A DNA stretch of 64,000 bases from Lysobacter capsici. Lineage in GTDB: Bacteria > Pseudomonadota > Gammaproteobacteria > Xanthomonadales > Xanthomonadaceae. The stretch is taken from assembly GCF_018732085.1 (NCBI RefSeq), contig NZ_CP076103.1:1488001-1552000 (forward strand), in the 5' to 3' direction. Below are positions 36,262 to 44,798 of this stretch, piece after piece. Positions within the stretch are counted from its first letter, which is position 1. Each line of letters starts with the position of its first letter. The notes below the pieces were generated by a model. That model had not been told where the DNA came from. It saw nothing but the letters and a program-made list of their open reading frames with translations, and ran no database searches. The translations under genes and the position numbers were made by a program.

Positions 36262-37128
36262 GTGACAGCCACTGGGTTCAAACACACTGGGTCGAAGCAG
36301 GCCGGCCTCAAGCAGGCGCGCCCGGACAAGGCAGGCAACGCTGCGACTGCGTCGGTCGATCCATCCGATGCCGACGCGACGCCCACCGGCCCGATCGAGA
36401 GCCTGACCCAACGCGACGCCGCGCAACCGCTGTGGCAGCAGATCGAAACCGCCTTGCTCAAGCAGATCCGCTCCGGCGCGCTCAGCGAAGGCGACCGGCT
36501 GCCGTCGGCGTTCGATCTGGCCAAGCGTTTCGGCGTCAACCGCCACACCGTGCGGCGCGCGATCGAAGCGCTGGAGGAACGCGGCTTCCTGCGCACCGAA
36601 ACCGGACGCGGCAGTTTCGTCCAGGAACACCCGTATCACTACCCGATCGGCCGCCGCACGCGCTTCGGCAAGGCGATGCACGATCTTAACGTCGAAAGCC
36701 GTTACCGCCTGATCGAAACCGGCCTGCAGACGCCGCCGCGCCAGGTCGCGCGTTCGCTGGGATTGATCTCGGGCGAACGCGTGCATCGCGTGGTCTATTC
36801 CAGCGAAGTCGAGGGACGCACCGTCGATCACAGCGAAGCGTGGTTTCCGGCCTCGCGCTTTCCCGGTCTGGATCGCGTGTTCGCCGAACAGTTGTCGGTG
36901 ACGCGTACTCTGGCCGAGTTCGGCGTTCACGATTATCTGCGCAAGCACACTTCGGTGATGGCGCGTCTGCCCGGCGCGGAAGTCGCGCGCGTGCTCGGCC
37001 AATCGACCCGGCGGCCGGTGCTGTGCGTGCATTCGCTCAATGTCGATGCGCAGGGCGTGCCGGTGCAGTTCGGGGTGACCTCGTTCGCCGGCGATTGGGT
37101 GCAGTTGATGGTGATGACCGAAACGTGA
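36262..37128 (+). CDS. GntR/HutC-family regulator (PhnF-like)
   Basis: A 288-residue repressor-type regulator. After a 55-residue disordered leader, the GntR winged helix spans about 58-128 (PLWQQIETALLKQIRSG, LPSAFDLAKRFGVNRHTVRRAIEAL), then a UTRA effector domain (YRLIETGLQTPPRQVARSLG to the C-terminus). UTRA regulators sense small phosphorylated or amino compounds, and PhnF-type members control phosphonate genes. The GTG at 36262 with GGAGG four bases upstream was preferred to the ATGs at 36178 and 36205, which would put the operator inside the coding sequence. Confidence 0.9.
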   Translation: MTATGFKHTGSKQAGLKQARPDKAGNAATASVDPSDADATPTGPIESLTQRDAAQPLWQQIETALLKQIRSGALSEGDRLPSAFDLAKRFGVNRHTVRRAIEALEERGFLRTETGRGSFVQEHPYHYPIGRRTRFGKAMHDLNVESRYRLIETGLQTPPRQVARSLGLISGERVHRVVYSSEVEGRTVDHSEAWFPASRFPGLDRVFAEQLSVTRTLAEFGVHDYLRKHTSVMARLPGAEVARVLGQSTRRPVLCVHSLNVDAQGVPVQFGVTSFAGDWVQLMVMTET

Positions 37129-37228
37129 CAGGTAGCGGCCCGGCCGCGCGCGTTGCGCGGTTTGGGTCACATGCGTGCGCGCAGACGTGGCCTAGGCTCG
37201 CGGCTCCTTTCACCGCAGGAGCGTTCCC

Positions 37229-39253
37229 ATGTCCCGTCGCAGTTTGCGTTTCACCACCTTGGCCCTGGCCTGCGCGCTGGCGGCGCCGGCCCTGGCGAAG
37301 ACGCCCAAGGTGTTGTTCATCGGCACCGACGGTTTTCGCGGCGATGTCTACGGCACGGTCGCCACGCCGAATCTCGATGCGCTGGTCGCCGACGGCTATC
37401 TCGGCCGCGAAGGCCTCACCGCCGACACCGCGATCAGCGGCACCGGTTGGTCGTCGCTGTTCACCGGCGTGGAGCGCGACAAGCACGGCGTGTACGACAA
37501 CAGTTTCAGCGGCAAGAACTACACCGACTGGCCGGACGTGCTCAGCCGCATCGAGTGCGTCGCGCCGAACAAGAACACCGCGGTCGCGCTGGCGTGGTCG
37601 CCGCTGGCGACGCAACTGCCGTGGACCGGCGTGGACACGGTCTACGATGCCGGCAGCGACGCCAATGTGCTGAGCAAGGCGCTGCAACTGCTCGGCCAGG
37701 CCGCCGGTCCGGACGTGCTGTTGCTCGACTTCAACGAACCCGACGGCGCCGGCCATGCCGGCACCTATTTCAATCGCGATGCGAGCGGCTACACCAATGC
37801 GATCCGCGGCATCGATGCTTCGATCGGCAAGCTGATGGCCGCGCTGCGCGCGCGACCCAACTATGCCAACGAAGACTGGCTGATCATCGTCGGCACCGAT
37901 CACGGCGGTTCGATCCACCACGGCCACAACACGCCGGAAGACCGCAAGACGCTGATCGCCTTCAGCGGCGAGTCGGTGCCCAAGCTCGGTCTGGAGCCGC
38001 TGCGCTTGGCGCCGCGCCAGGTCGATGTCGCGCCGAGCATCCTCGCGCATCTGGGATTGGCGATTCCCGCCGGCCTGGACGGCCGGCCGATGCAGCGTCC
38101 CGCGCGCGAGGCCGCGCCGGCGTTCGGCGTCGATCTGCTCGCCAACGGCGATGCGGAGTACTCCGTCGGCCGCCAAGATCGCAGCTACGACAGCGATGTT
38201 CCGGGCTGGCGCAAGGGCCGCGGTGGGCAGGTGGTCGAGTACGCGCGCTACACGTGGCTGCCGGCGCCGCTGGCCGGCGGCGGTCGCAATGTGTTCATCG
38301 GCCGCGATACCGGCAACAGCAATACGCTGAGCCAGCGCGTGGATCTGCGTGGCCTGGATCTGACTCAGGCGCGCTTCAAGCTGTCGGCCGACCTCGGCGC
38401 CGCCAGCGGTCATAAGGCGCGGGTGCTGCTGCGTTTCTACGATCTGCGCGGGATGGCGAGTTTCGGCGCCGGCGGCACCGGGCATGTGTTCCGCGGTGGC
38501 GATTACTACAAGTACGACATCGCCGCCGATCGCGTCGCCAGCGGTTACCCGCAGCCGATCGCGACGCAGTGGCCGGGGCTGGATCGCTTTGCCGGCGGCG
38601 CGCGCGATCTCGACGCGGCGTTCGAGGCCGGCAACGGCAAGGTGTATTTCTTCAAGGACGCGCAATACCTGCGTTACGACCTCGCCGCGGGCGCCGCCGA
38701 TCCGGGCTATCCCTTGCCGATCGCCGGCAACTGGCCGGGCCTGGAGAAATTCGCCGGCGGCGCGCGCGATCTCGATGCGGCGATGTTCGTCAGCCGCAGC
38801 AAGCTGTATTTCTTCAAGGGCGATCAGTACATCCGCTACAACCTCGACAGCGATCGCGCCGATGCCTATTACCCGGCGTATCTGTCGGAAAGCACCTGGC
38901 CGGGCACGGGTTACTGGCCGGCGTACTGGTCGGGCGCGTTGAATTTCGCCAGCGGCAAGTCGTATCTGTTCAAGCCGGGCGAGTATCTGCGTTACGACCG
39001 CGTGCTCGATCGCGCCGACGCCGGTTATCCGGCCGCGATCAACGCATCGAACTGGCCGGGCCTGCAGGCGCTGTACGCCGGCAGCGCGTTCGAACTCGCG
39101 CCGGCCGGCGGCAGCGGCGCGCTGCGCAACTACGAACTCACCGGCGCGGTGCCGAAGGACGCGCAATGGGCGCAGGTCGAAATCCGTTTCGAACACGCCA
39201 ATGCGAACGGCGACGCGTACGCCGATCGGGTGCGTCTGAGCCTGGAGCGCTGA
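37229..39253 (+). CDS. Exported phosphodiesterase with hemopexin propeller
   Basis: A 674-residue exported protein. Signal peptide 1-23. Residues 24-290 are an alkaline-phosphatase-superfamily (nucleotide pyrophosphatase/phosphodiesterase-like) domain: Asp34 in FIGTDGFRGD, probable nucleophile Thr in ISGTGWSS, metal ligands in NEPDGAGHAG and GTDHGG. Residues about 300-415 form the first part of a jellyroll-like sandwich, 417-612 four hemopexin blades (KVYFFKDAQYLRYD and variants), and the last 60 residues (LRNYELTGAVPKDAQWAQ...) look like the rest of the sandwich. It may free phosphate from esters outside the cell. AGGAG lies before the ATG. No ACCTGTCTAGT motif is found upstream. Confidence 0.88.
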   Translation: MSRRSLRFTTLALACALAAPALAKTPKVLFIGTDGFRGDVYGTVATPNLDALVADGYLGREGLTADTAISGTGWSSLFTGVERDKHGVYDNSFSGKNYTDWPDVLSRIECVAPNKNTAVALAWSPLATQLPWTGVDTVYDAGSDANVLSKALQLLGQAAGPDVLLLDFNEPDGAGHAGTYFNRDASGYTNAIRGIDASIGKLMAALRARPNYANEDWLIIVGTDHGGSIHHGHNTPEDRKTLIAFSGESVPKLGLEPLRLAPRQVDVAPSILAHLGLAIPAGLDGRPMQRPAREAAPAFGVDLLANGDAEYSVGRQDRSYDSDVPGWRKGRGGQVVEYARYTWLPAPLAGGGRNVFIGRDTGNSNTLSQRVDLRGLDLTQARFKLSADLGAASGHKARVLLRFYDLRGMASFGAGGTGHVFRGGDYYKYDIAADRVASGYPQPIATQWPGLDRFAGGARDLDAAFEAGNGKVYFFKDAQYLRYDLAAGAADPGYPLPIAGNWPGLEKFAGGARDLDAAMFVSRSKLYFFKGDQYIRYNLDSDRADAYYPAYLSESTWPGTGYWPAYWSGALNFASGKSYLFKPGEYLRYDRVLDRADAGYPAAINASNWPGLQALYAGSAFELAPAGGSGALRNYELTGAVPKDAQWAQVEIRFEHANANGDAYADRVRLSLER

Positions 39254-39292
39254 AGCCGCAACGGGTCCGGATCGGCCCGGTCCGGACCGCTC

Positions 39293-39323
39293 GCGCAGGC
39301 CGTCGCATTGTGACGGCCTGCGC
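39293..39323. terminator. Hairpin after the phosphodiesterase gene
   Basis: GCGCAGGCCGTC-GCATTGT-GACGGCCTGCGC, a twelve-pair stem 40 bases after the stop codon. There is no T run, so a Rho-independent terminator is only possible. Confidence 0.5.
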
Positions 39324-39430
39324 GGATTGGTCGGTCGGGATCGGCGGTCGAATGTGAACAAGCGCAACCCTCGCTTTCGCTCCGCGCCAGGATCGGCAAA
39401 GCTGCGCTCTGCGGCAGCCGGGAGCGGGGC

Positions 39431-41638
39431 GTGGGCGAACACAGGGCGAAGCGTTGGGTGGTTGCGGTGTGGGCAGGGAGTTGGTCGTTGGCGGTGGCGG
39501 CGATGGGGCCCGCGGCGAGTGCGGACGTAGCGGCGTCCGGCGCCGGTGCCGCCGCGCCCGTCGATTCGTCGTCGCGCTGCCTGCCCGCGCCCGCCGCGGC
39601 GCTGCCCGCGCCGGCGCAATGTCAGCGCCGTTTCGGCATCCAGCCCGGCACCGGCGACGCGTCGGTGCTGGAAACGCTGTACGCGCGCAGCATCGAATTC
39701 CAGCATCGCAGCGATTTCGTCCAGGCCTCCGCGGCGCTGGACTGCGCCCAGGCCAGCGCCGGCGGCCGCGCCGGCGGCGCGCTCGAATACGAGCTGCTGC
39801 GGCGTCGCGGGGTGATCGATTACCGCAACGAATGCCAGGTCGAGGCGCTGGCCAAGTTCAAGCAGGCGCTGCAACTGGCCCAGCACAGCGAAGACCGCCC
39901 GGCGCAGTCGAAGATCTGGAACAACATCGGCTCGACCCTGCGCCGGCTCGGCGATTACCGTGGCGCGCTGCAGGCGCTGATGTCGAGCCTGGAACTGCAG
40001 CGCAGCCTGCCCGAACGCGATTCGGGCCCGGCCTTGAACAACATCGCCGATCTATACCGCGACTTCGGCGACACCGACGCCGCGGTGCGTCACTACGATC
40101 AGGCGCGCGCCGAGTTCCTGCGCGCCGGCAACACCACCGAAGCGGCGCACGTGCTCGCCAGCCAGGGCGTGCTGGCGCTCGACGCCGGCCAGATCGGCCG
40201 CGGCCAGACCCTGCTGGAACAGGCGCGCGGCGAACTCGACAAGGCCGGCGATCGCACCTACCTGCTGCGCGTACACGCCGAACTCGGCCGCGCCGCGATC
40301 GCCCGCGGCGACCTGGCCCAGGCCAAGCGCTGGACCGACAGCGGCCTGGCGATCGCCGCACAGGCCGGCACCGCGGTGCCGGCGCCGCTGCAGTTGCAGG
40401 CCGCGCGCGGCGACCGCCTGCGCGGGCAGGCGCACGCCGCGCAGGCGCGGGTGCAGACCGCCTTGGCCGCGCTGGCGCCGCAGGACAGCGACCGTCCGGC
40501 CTTGCTGGCCGAACTGGCCGACGACTTCGAGGCCCAGGGCGAATGGCCGCGCGCGCTGGCCGCGCTGCGCGATTCCGAAGCCACCGCGCGCGGCCTGCGC
40601 GAAGCGCGTTACGACCGCGAGATGAAGTGGCTGCAACTGCGCTTCGAAACCGCCGAGCGCGACCGCACCATCGCCGCGCTGGCCACCGAGAACCAGGTCC
40701 GCGCGCTGAGCCTGAAGCAGCGCACCCTGGCGCTGTGGCTGACCGTGGTCTCGGCATTGGCCGCGCTGCTCGGGCTGACCGTGTTCTTCCTGCGCCGCCA
40801 GCATCGGGTGCGGGTGGCCGAAGCGGCGCGGCGCGCGCGCCTGGCCGAGGAGGTCGAGTACTACCGCCGCGCCGCCGCCGATCTGGGCGTCGATCGCGCC
40901 CGCCTGCAGGCCGCGTTGGACAGCCGCGACGACGCGGTGCTGATCCTGGACGTCGCCGGGCATGTGCTCGCGGCCAACCGCAGCGCCGGCGAATTGCTCC
41001 AGCACCCCGGCGCCAGCGCATTGTCGGGACGCGCGTTCGGCGAACTGCTCGACGAATCGGGCGCGCACCGCTTCGCCCAGGCGCTGGAACGGCTGGACGA
41101 ATCCTCGGCCTCGCAGCGCTTCGACTTCCGCCTCGGCGCCCGGCGCGATGCCCTGAGCGCTCAGCTCAGCGAAAGCGGGCAGGGCGAAGGCCTGATCGTG
41201 CTCGGCCTCAAGCCGGCGGCCTCGGCCACCGGCGTCGCCTCGGCCGTGGCCGACGGCGCCGAGCACGAACCGCTGAGCGTGGAAACGCCGGCGCTGGCCG
41301 ACGACGACGAGCTGCGCCAGTCGTTCCGGCGCGCGCTGGTCGAGCTGATGCTCGCGGTGGTCGAAGCCTGGGAACGCAGCACCGGCCAGGGCCGGCTGGA
41401 ACTGGCCGAGAAAAGCCGGATCTGGCGGGTCACCGTCGACGACGGCCGCCTGCGCGCGCGTGCGATGGAACGCTATCTGAGCCTGTCCAAGCTGCCGCGG
41501 CAACCACGTTGGCGCGACGTGCTGCGTTCGGGCTACTACGTGCTGGCCGAATGCACCCTGGACGAATCGGTGCGCGGCGAGTTGCAGCGCCATGTCGACG
41601 CCGTGCTGGCCTATACGCGACGCCACGCGCTGGTGTGA
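39431..41638 (+). CDS. TPR sensor protein with PAS and C-terminal helical domain
   Basis: A 735-residue protein starting at GTG. Signal-like N-terminus to about residue 31; tetratricopeptide repeats about 75-400, presumably periplasmic (WNNIGSTLRRLGDYRGALQAL, LNNIADLYRDFGDTDAAVRHY); one membrane helix about 430-455 followed by a coiled coil; a PAS-like domain about 485-600 (DDAVLILDVAGHVLAANRSAGELL); and a conserved 95-residue C-terminal region with ERYLSLSKLPRQPRWRDVLRS. The C-terminal region is known from other xanthomonad TPR proteins and may bind DNA. It has no kinase or GGDEF motif. It probably turns a periplasmic signal into gene control. Partner unknown. Confidence 0.75.
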   Translation: MGEHRAKRWVVAVWAGSWSLAVAAMGPAASADVAASGAGAAAPVDSSSRCLPAPAAALPAPAQCQRRFGIQPGTGDASVLETLYARSIEFQHRSDFVQASAALDCAQASAGGRAGGALEYELLRRRGVIDYRNECQVEALAKFKQALQLAQHSEDRPAQSKIWNNIGSTLRRLGDYRGALQALMSSLELQRSLPERDSGPALNNIADLYRDFGDTDAAVRHYDQARAEFLRAGNTTEAAHVLASQGVLALDAGQIGRGQTLLEQARGELDKAGDRTYLLRVHAELGRAAIARGDLAQAKRWTDSGLAIAAQAGTAVPAPLQLQAARGDRLRGQAHAAQARVQTALAALAPQDSDRPALLAELADDFEAQGEWPRALAALRDSEATARGLREARYDREMKWLQLRFETAERDRTIAALATENQVRALSLKQRTLALWLTVVSALAALLGLTVFFLRRQHRVRVAEAARRARLAEEVEYYRRAAADLGVDRARLQAALDSRDDAVLILDVAGHVLAANRSAGELLQHPGASALSGRAFGELLDESGAHRFAQALERLDESSASQRFDFRLGARRDALSAQLSESGQGEGLIVLGLKPAASATGVASAVADGAEHEPLSVETPALADDDELRQSFRRALVELMLAVVEAWERSTGQGRLELAEKSRIWRVTVDDGRLRARAMERYLSLSKLPRQPRWRDVLRSGYYVLAECTLDESVRGELQRHVDAVLAYTRRHALV

Positions 41639-41722
41639 GCGTTCCCTGCCCCGACAGCGGTTGACCCACCAGCGGGTGGCGGCGCGGTTTGCTCGGTGGC
41701 GGCCCGTCTCGCGGGCCGCTCG

Positions 41723-42157
41723 TTACGGGCTGCGGGCCGGCAGCTTGATCGGCGTGCTGCGCGGCGGCAGCTTGCAGATCACGCACACGCCCTGCAGATC
41801 GGGCTGGCCCGGGCCGAAGCTGTAGGCGGTGTGGTGCAGCAGCGGGTCGTTGTAGCTGGCCGGCGAGGTCACCTGCGCGACGCTGCCCGGCATGATCTGC
41901 TCGCAGTAGTCGAACGCGCGCTTGGTCGCGACCGACCAGTGATCGTCGACGATGCCGCAGCTCTTGGGCGTACACACGCCGCCGCCGGCCTGGCTTTGCT
42001 CGGCGTAGGCGATCAGTTCGCGCGAGGTGAACTTGAACGATCCGACCACCACCATCTGCGCGCCTTCCACGCCGCAGGTGCCGTCGGTGTTGTGCGCGGC
42101 CGCGCTGCCGCAGGCCAATGCCGCGGCCAGAACCAAAGTCTTGAGTGTCGTACGCAT
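41723..42157 (-). CDS. Small exported cysteine-containing protein
   Basis: A 144-residue exported protein that I do not recognise. Signal peptide to about residue 21 (GSAAA); mature part with six cysteines (TCGVEGAQ, GGGVCTPKSCGIV, DYCEQI, GVCVICKLPP), probably disulfide-bonded in the periplasm or outside. The ATG at 42157 has AGGGGGCG upstream; an upstream frame to 43114 is an artefact. Confidence 0.7.
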   Translation of the reverse strand: MRTTLKTLVLAAALACGSAAAHNTDGTCGVEGAQMVVVGSFKFTSRELIAYAEQSQAGGGVCTPKSCGIVDDHWSVATKRAFDYCEQIMPGSVAQVTSPASYNDPLLHHTAYSFGPGQPDLQGVCVICKLPPRSTPIKLPARSP

Positions 42158-42562
42158 GATCGCCCCCTGTGGCGAGTGCATCAGGAGCGGCCAGCCTACG
42201 AATCGCGCGGCACGCGGTCCAAGCAATTCACGGGCACAAAGCGGGAACGTTTCGGCCCGAATCAGACGCAGGCCCGATTGAGTTGTGATCGACTTGGCGG
42301 TCGACCGCGATGGCCGGGCCGCGGCGCGGCGAAATGTTCCCGCCGTGTCCCGGTTCCGTCCCGGATCGTTCCTCGCAAATCCGCGCGCCAGGGCGGTAAA
42401 TGGAATGCGTCCCCGCTGCATCGTTCGCCGCCCTCGGCCCCTCCCGGCCGCCGCGACGGACCGGGCGGCGGGCATCGTCGACAGGGGCGCGTCGGCGCGC
42501 AGGGGCCTTGAGCACCTGCGCCGGCCGGCGCGGTCGATCCATCTCACGAGGTCGCCATTCCG
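42158..42562. other. Divergent intergenic region, no gene seen
   Basis: Lies between two divergently read genes for small exported proteins and should hold both promoters. I see no repeat or clear promoter boxes. Confidence 0.5.
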
Positions 42563-43096
42563 ATGATTCGCCACTGGTTGCTGTCCGCCGCGCTGGTCAC
42601 CGCGCTGTTCGCGATTCCCACCGCGCCCGCTTCGGCGCGCATGCTCGGGGGCGTCACCATCGACACCTCCAGCCCGCCGGTGACCTCGCCCGGTCCCTGG
42701 GGCGGCTATTACGGCTACAGCGCTTATCTGCGCCGCTGGAATTCGACCACCGGCCAGTGGGACTTCCATTTCATCATCGCCTACAGCCAGGCCGACTGCA
42801 TGCGCATGTACATGGGCCTGCAGGGCCAGGGCTGGCAGTTCAATCCCAATCCCGGCATCGGCCTGTGCCAGCCGCATGCGGGCTTCTACGGCCACGCCAT
42901 CGCCAACCCGGGCGGCGCCGGCACCGGGGTCAACCAGAACTGGTCGACCGAAGCGGTGCGCAACTACGAAGTCGGCGTGCGCGAATTGCGCGAGCGCTAC
43001 CGGATCGAAGAGTTCAACCGCGAACAGGAATTGCTGATCAAGACCATCGAGGCCATGCCCGGCGCGATCGTCGAAGGTCAAGCCGGCGGCCGCTGA
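42563..43096 (+). CDS. Exported hypothetical protein
   Basis: A 177-residue exported protein that I do not recognise. Signal peptide to about residue 25 (ASA); then a Gly/Tyr/Trp-rich stretch (GPWGGYYGYSAYLRRWNSTTGQWDF), two cysteines that could pair, and a charged helical C-terminus (RELRERYRIEEFNREQELLIK). Codon use resembles neighbouring genes. Possibly a surface protein. Confidence 0.7.
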   Translation: MIRHWLLSAALVTALFAIPTAPASARMLGGVTIDTSSPPVTSPGPWGGYYGYSAYLRRWNSTTGQWDFHFIIAYSQADCMRMYMGLQGQGWQFNPNPGIGLCQPHAGFYGHAIANPGGAGTGVNQNWSTEAVRNYEVGVRELRERYRIEEFNREQELLIKTIEAMPGAIVEGQAGGR

Positions 43097-43625
43097 GCCG
43101 CTGGAGATTTCCACCGCATCGCGCTACGAACGGCACGCTCCCGGTCGTGGCGCGGTGCGGTGGATCCGCGGACCCGGCGGCGCGCTGTCGCCGAGGTTCG
43201 CAACGAGGTTCAGGTCCGTTGGGCCAGGCGCAGGCGTTCCGTGGCTCCCCTGTGGGCCTCACGGACGGAGGCCGGGCGCCAGCGCAACGGACCGGTAAAG
43301 GCATAGGGAAATGCCGCCCGCCCCGCTTCGATACGGATGTCGAGGCGGTCGGTAGCGCCGCGCCACGCGCGGCCGCTGGCGGGGAGCGGCTGGTCCGGTT
43401 GGGGGAGCCAGCGGATCGGGCGCAGCGGGCTATGGCGGATCAGGACGCCATAGCCCGCGTTTGGATGGTTGGGGACGGGAATGGGGAATCGGGAGTCGGG
43501 AATCGGTTGAAGCCGGAGCCGACGTGCCTGGATTCCGATGCTTCCTCCCGGTCGACGGCGAACCGCTCTTCCGATTCCCCATTCCCTATTCCCGATTCCC
43601 GATTCCCGGGCCGCCACTCGCGACC
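43097..43625. other. Intergenic stretch with GGGAATC repeat
   Basis: No gene is supported. The second half is the third GGGAATC-type hairpin (43476-43610), just past the end of the FAD oxidoreductase gene. Confidence 0.6.
43476..43610. repeat. GGGAATC-type hairpin repeat, copy 3
   Basis: GGGAATGGGGAATCGGGAGT units at 43476-43507 face CCGATTCCCCATTCCCTATT units at 43570-43610 around a 62-base loop. It lies 16 bases from the stop codon of the oxidoreductase gene and could end its transcript. Confidence 0.85.
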
Positions 43626-44780
43626 TCAAGCAGCCCGACGCAACCCGCCATAGCGGCCCTCGACGATCTCCTCGGCCAGACCGAAACTCAACGTCATCCC
43701 CAGCCCGCCGCCGCCGATCGCGTTGACGATGGTCACGCCGGGCGCGGCCTGGGCGACGAATTCGCTGCTGCCGTCGGTCAGCTTGGGGTAGATGCCGTGC
43801 CAGGTCTGGATCACGCGCGGGTCGGGCAGGCGCGCGAAGCGGGCAAGGTAATCGAGCACCTTGGTGTTGATCGCGTGTTCGTCGAACGGGTCGTGGGTGT
43901 GGGCGTAGGCGTGCGAATCGCCCACGGTGATCTCGCCGCGGCCGTTCTGCGCCGCCATCACGTGGATGCCCAGTTCGATCAGGTCGCCGAATTGCGCTTC
44001 GTAGCGCGCGCGCAGCGGCGCCACGTCGGCGGCCTGCTGGAAACCGGCGTAATGCACCAGCGACAGGCCGCCGCACAGCGCCGCGCCCAGGCGGAAGCCG
44101 TCGGGCTGCGGCGCCAGTCGCATCATCTGCAGCTTGCAGCGGGTCAGGGGCGCGGCGGCATACAACTGCGGATAGAGCTGTTCGAATTCCGGGCCACTGC
44201 ACACGAACACTTGATCGGCGTCGAAACGCCGCGTGCCCGACCAGGCGCGGCCGGTGTCGACCGCGGTCACCGGCGTGCGCCAATGGAATTCGACGCCGTG
44301 GCGTTCGTGCAGATACGCCGGGATCGTGCGCAGCGCTTCGCGCGGATCGACGATCATCTCGTCGCGGTTGAACAACGCGCCGCGTAGACCCTCTCCGACC
44401 AAGGCCGGCGAACGCGCCAGGGCCGCCTCGCGATCGAGCAGGCTGCATGGCCGCATCGCGCGATTGGCATGTTCGTACTGTTCCAGCACTTCCCATTCGT
44501 CCTGCGCATAGGCCAGGTGCAGCGAACCGCAGGGGTCGTGCCACAGCCGCGCGTCCTCGATCAGCTCCCGCCAGATCGCGCGTGAACGCAGCGCGCGTTC
44601 GTAGGCCGCGCCGTTGGGCACGCCGATCGGCCAGATCATGCCGAAGTTGCGCACCGACGCGCCGACCGCGCGATCGAAGCGCTCCAGCACGGTGACGCGG
44701 TGGCCGCGCACGGCGAGCGCGCGGGCGATGGACAGGCCGACGATGCCGGCGCCGATGACGAGAGCGGAAGGAGCATTCAT
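43626..44780 (-). CDS. FAD-dependent oxidoreductase of phosphonate clusters (TIGR03364-like)
   Basis: A 384-residue DAO/glycine-oxidase-fold flavoenzyme. The N-terminal dinucleotide motif VIGAGIVGLSIARAL and the C-terminal FAD-binding GGGLGMTLSFGLAEEIV are intact. Members of this group occur beside phosphonatase-like hydrolases and are thought (some shown) to oxidise aminoethylphosphonate or its N-methyl derivative to phosphonoacetaldehyde. It is the last gene of the operon HAD hydrolase - transporter - oxidase, 18 bases after the transporter gene. No PhnW transaminase is present in the window, consistent with an oxidase route. Confidence 0.88.
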   Translation of the reverse strand: MNAPSALVIGAGIVGLSIARALAVRGHRVTVLERFDRAVGASVRNFGMIWPIGVPNGAAYERALRSRAIWRELIEDARLWHDPCGSLHLAYAQDEWEVLEQYEHANRAMRPCSLLDREAALARSPALVGEGLRGALFNRDEMIVDPREALRTIPAYLHERHGVEFHWRTPVTAVDTGRAWSGTRRFDADQVFVCSGPEFEQLYPQLYAAAPLTRCKLQMMRLAPQPDGFRLGAALCGGLSLVHYAGFQQAADVAPLRARYEAQFGDLIELGIHVMAAQNGRGEITVGDSHAYAHTHDPFDEHAINTKVLDYLARFARLPDPRVIQTWHGIYPKLTDGSSEFVAQAAPGVTIVNAIGGGGLGMTLSFGLAEEIVEGRYGGLRRAA

Positions 44781-44798
44781 GCGATGGATTCGAAAGAC

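Noticed and set aside
37037..39886. A 949-codon open frame on the minus strand
   Set aside because: Antisense shadow of the phosphodiesterase gene; the plus-strand frame has catalytic motifs and hemopexin repeats.
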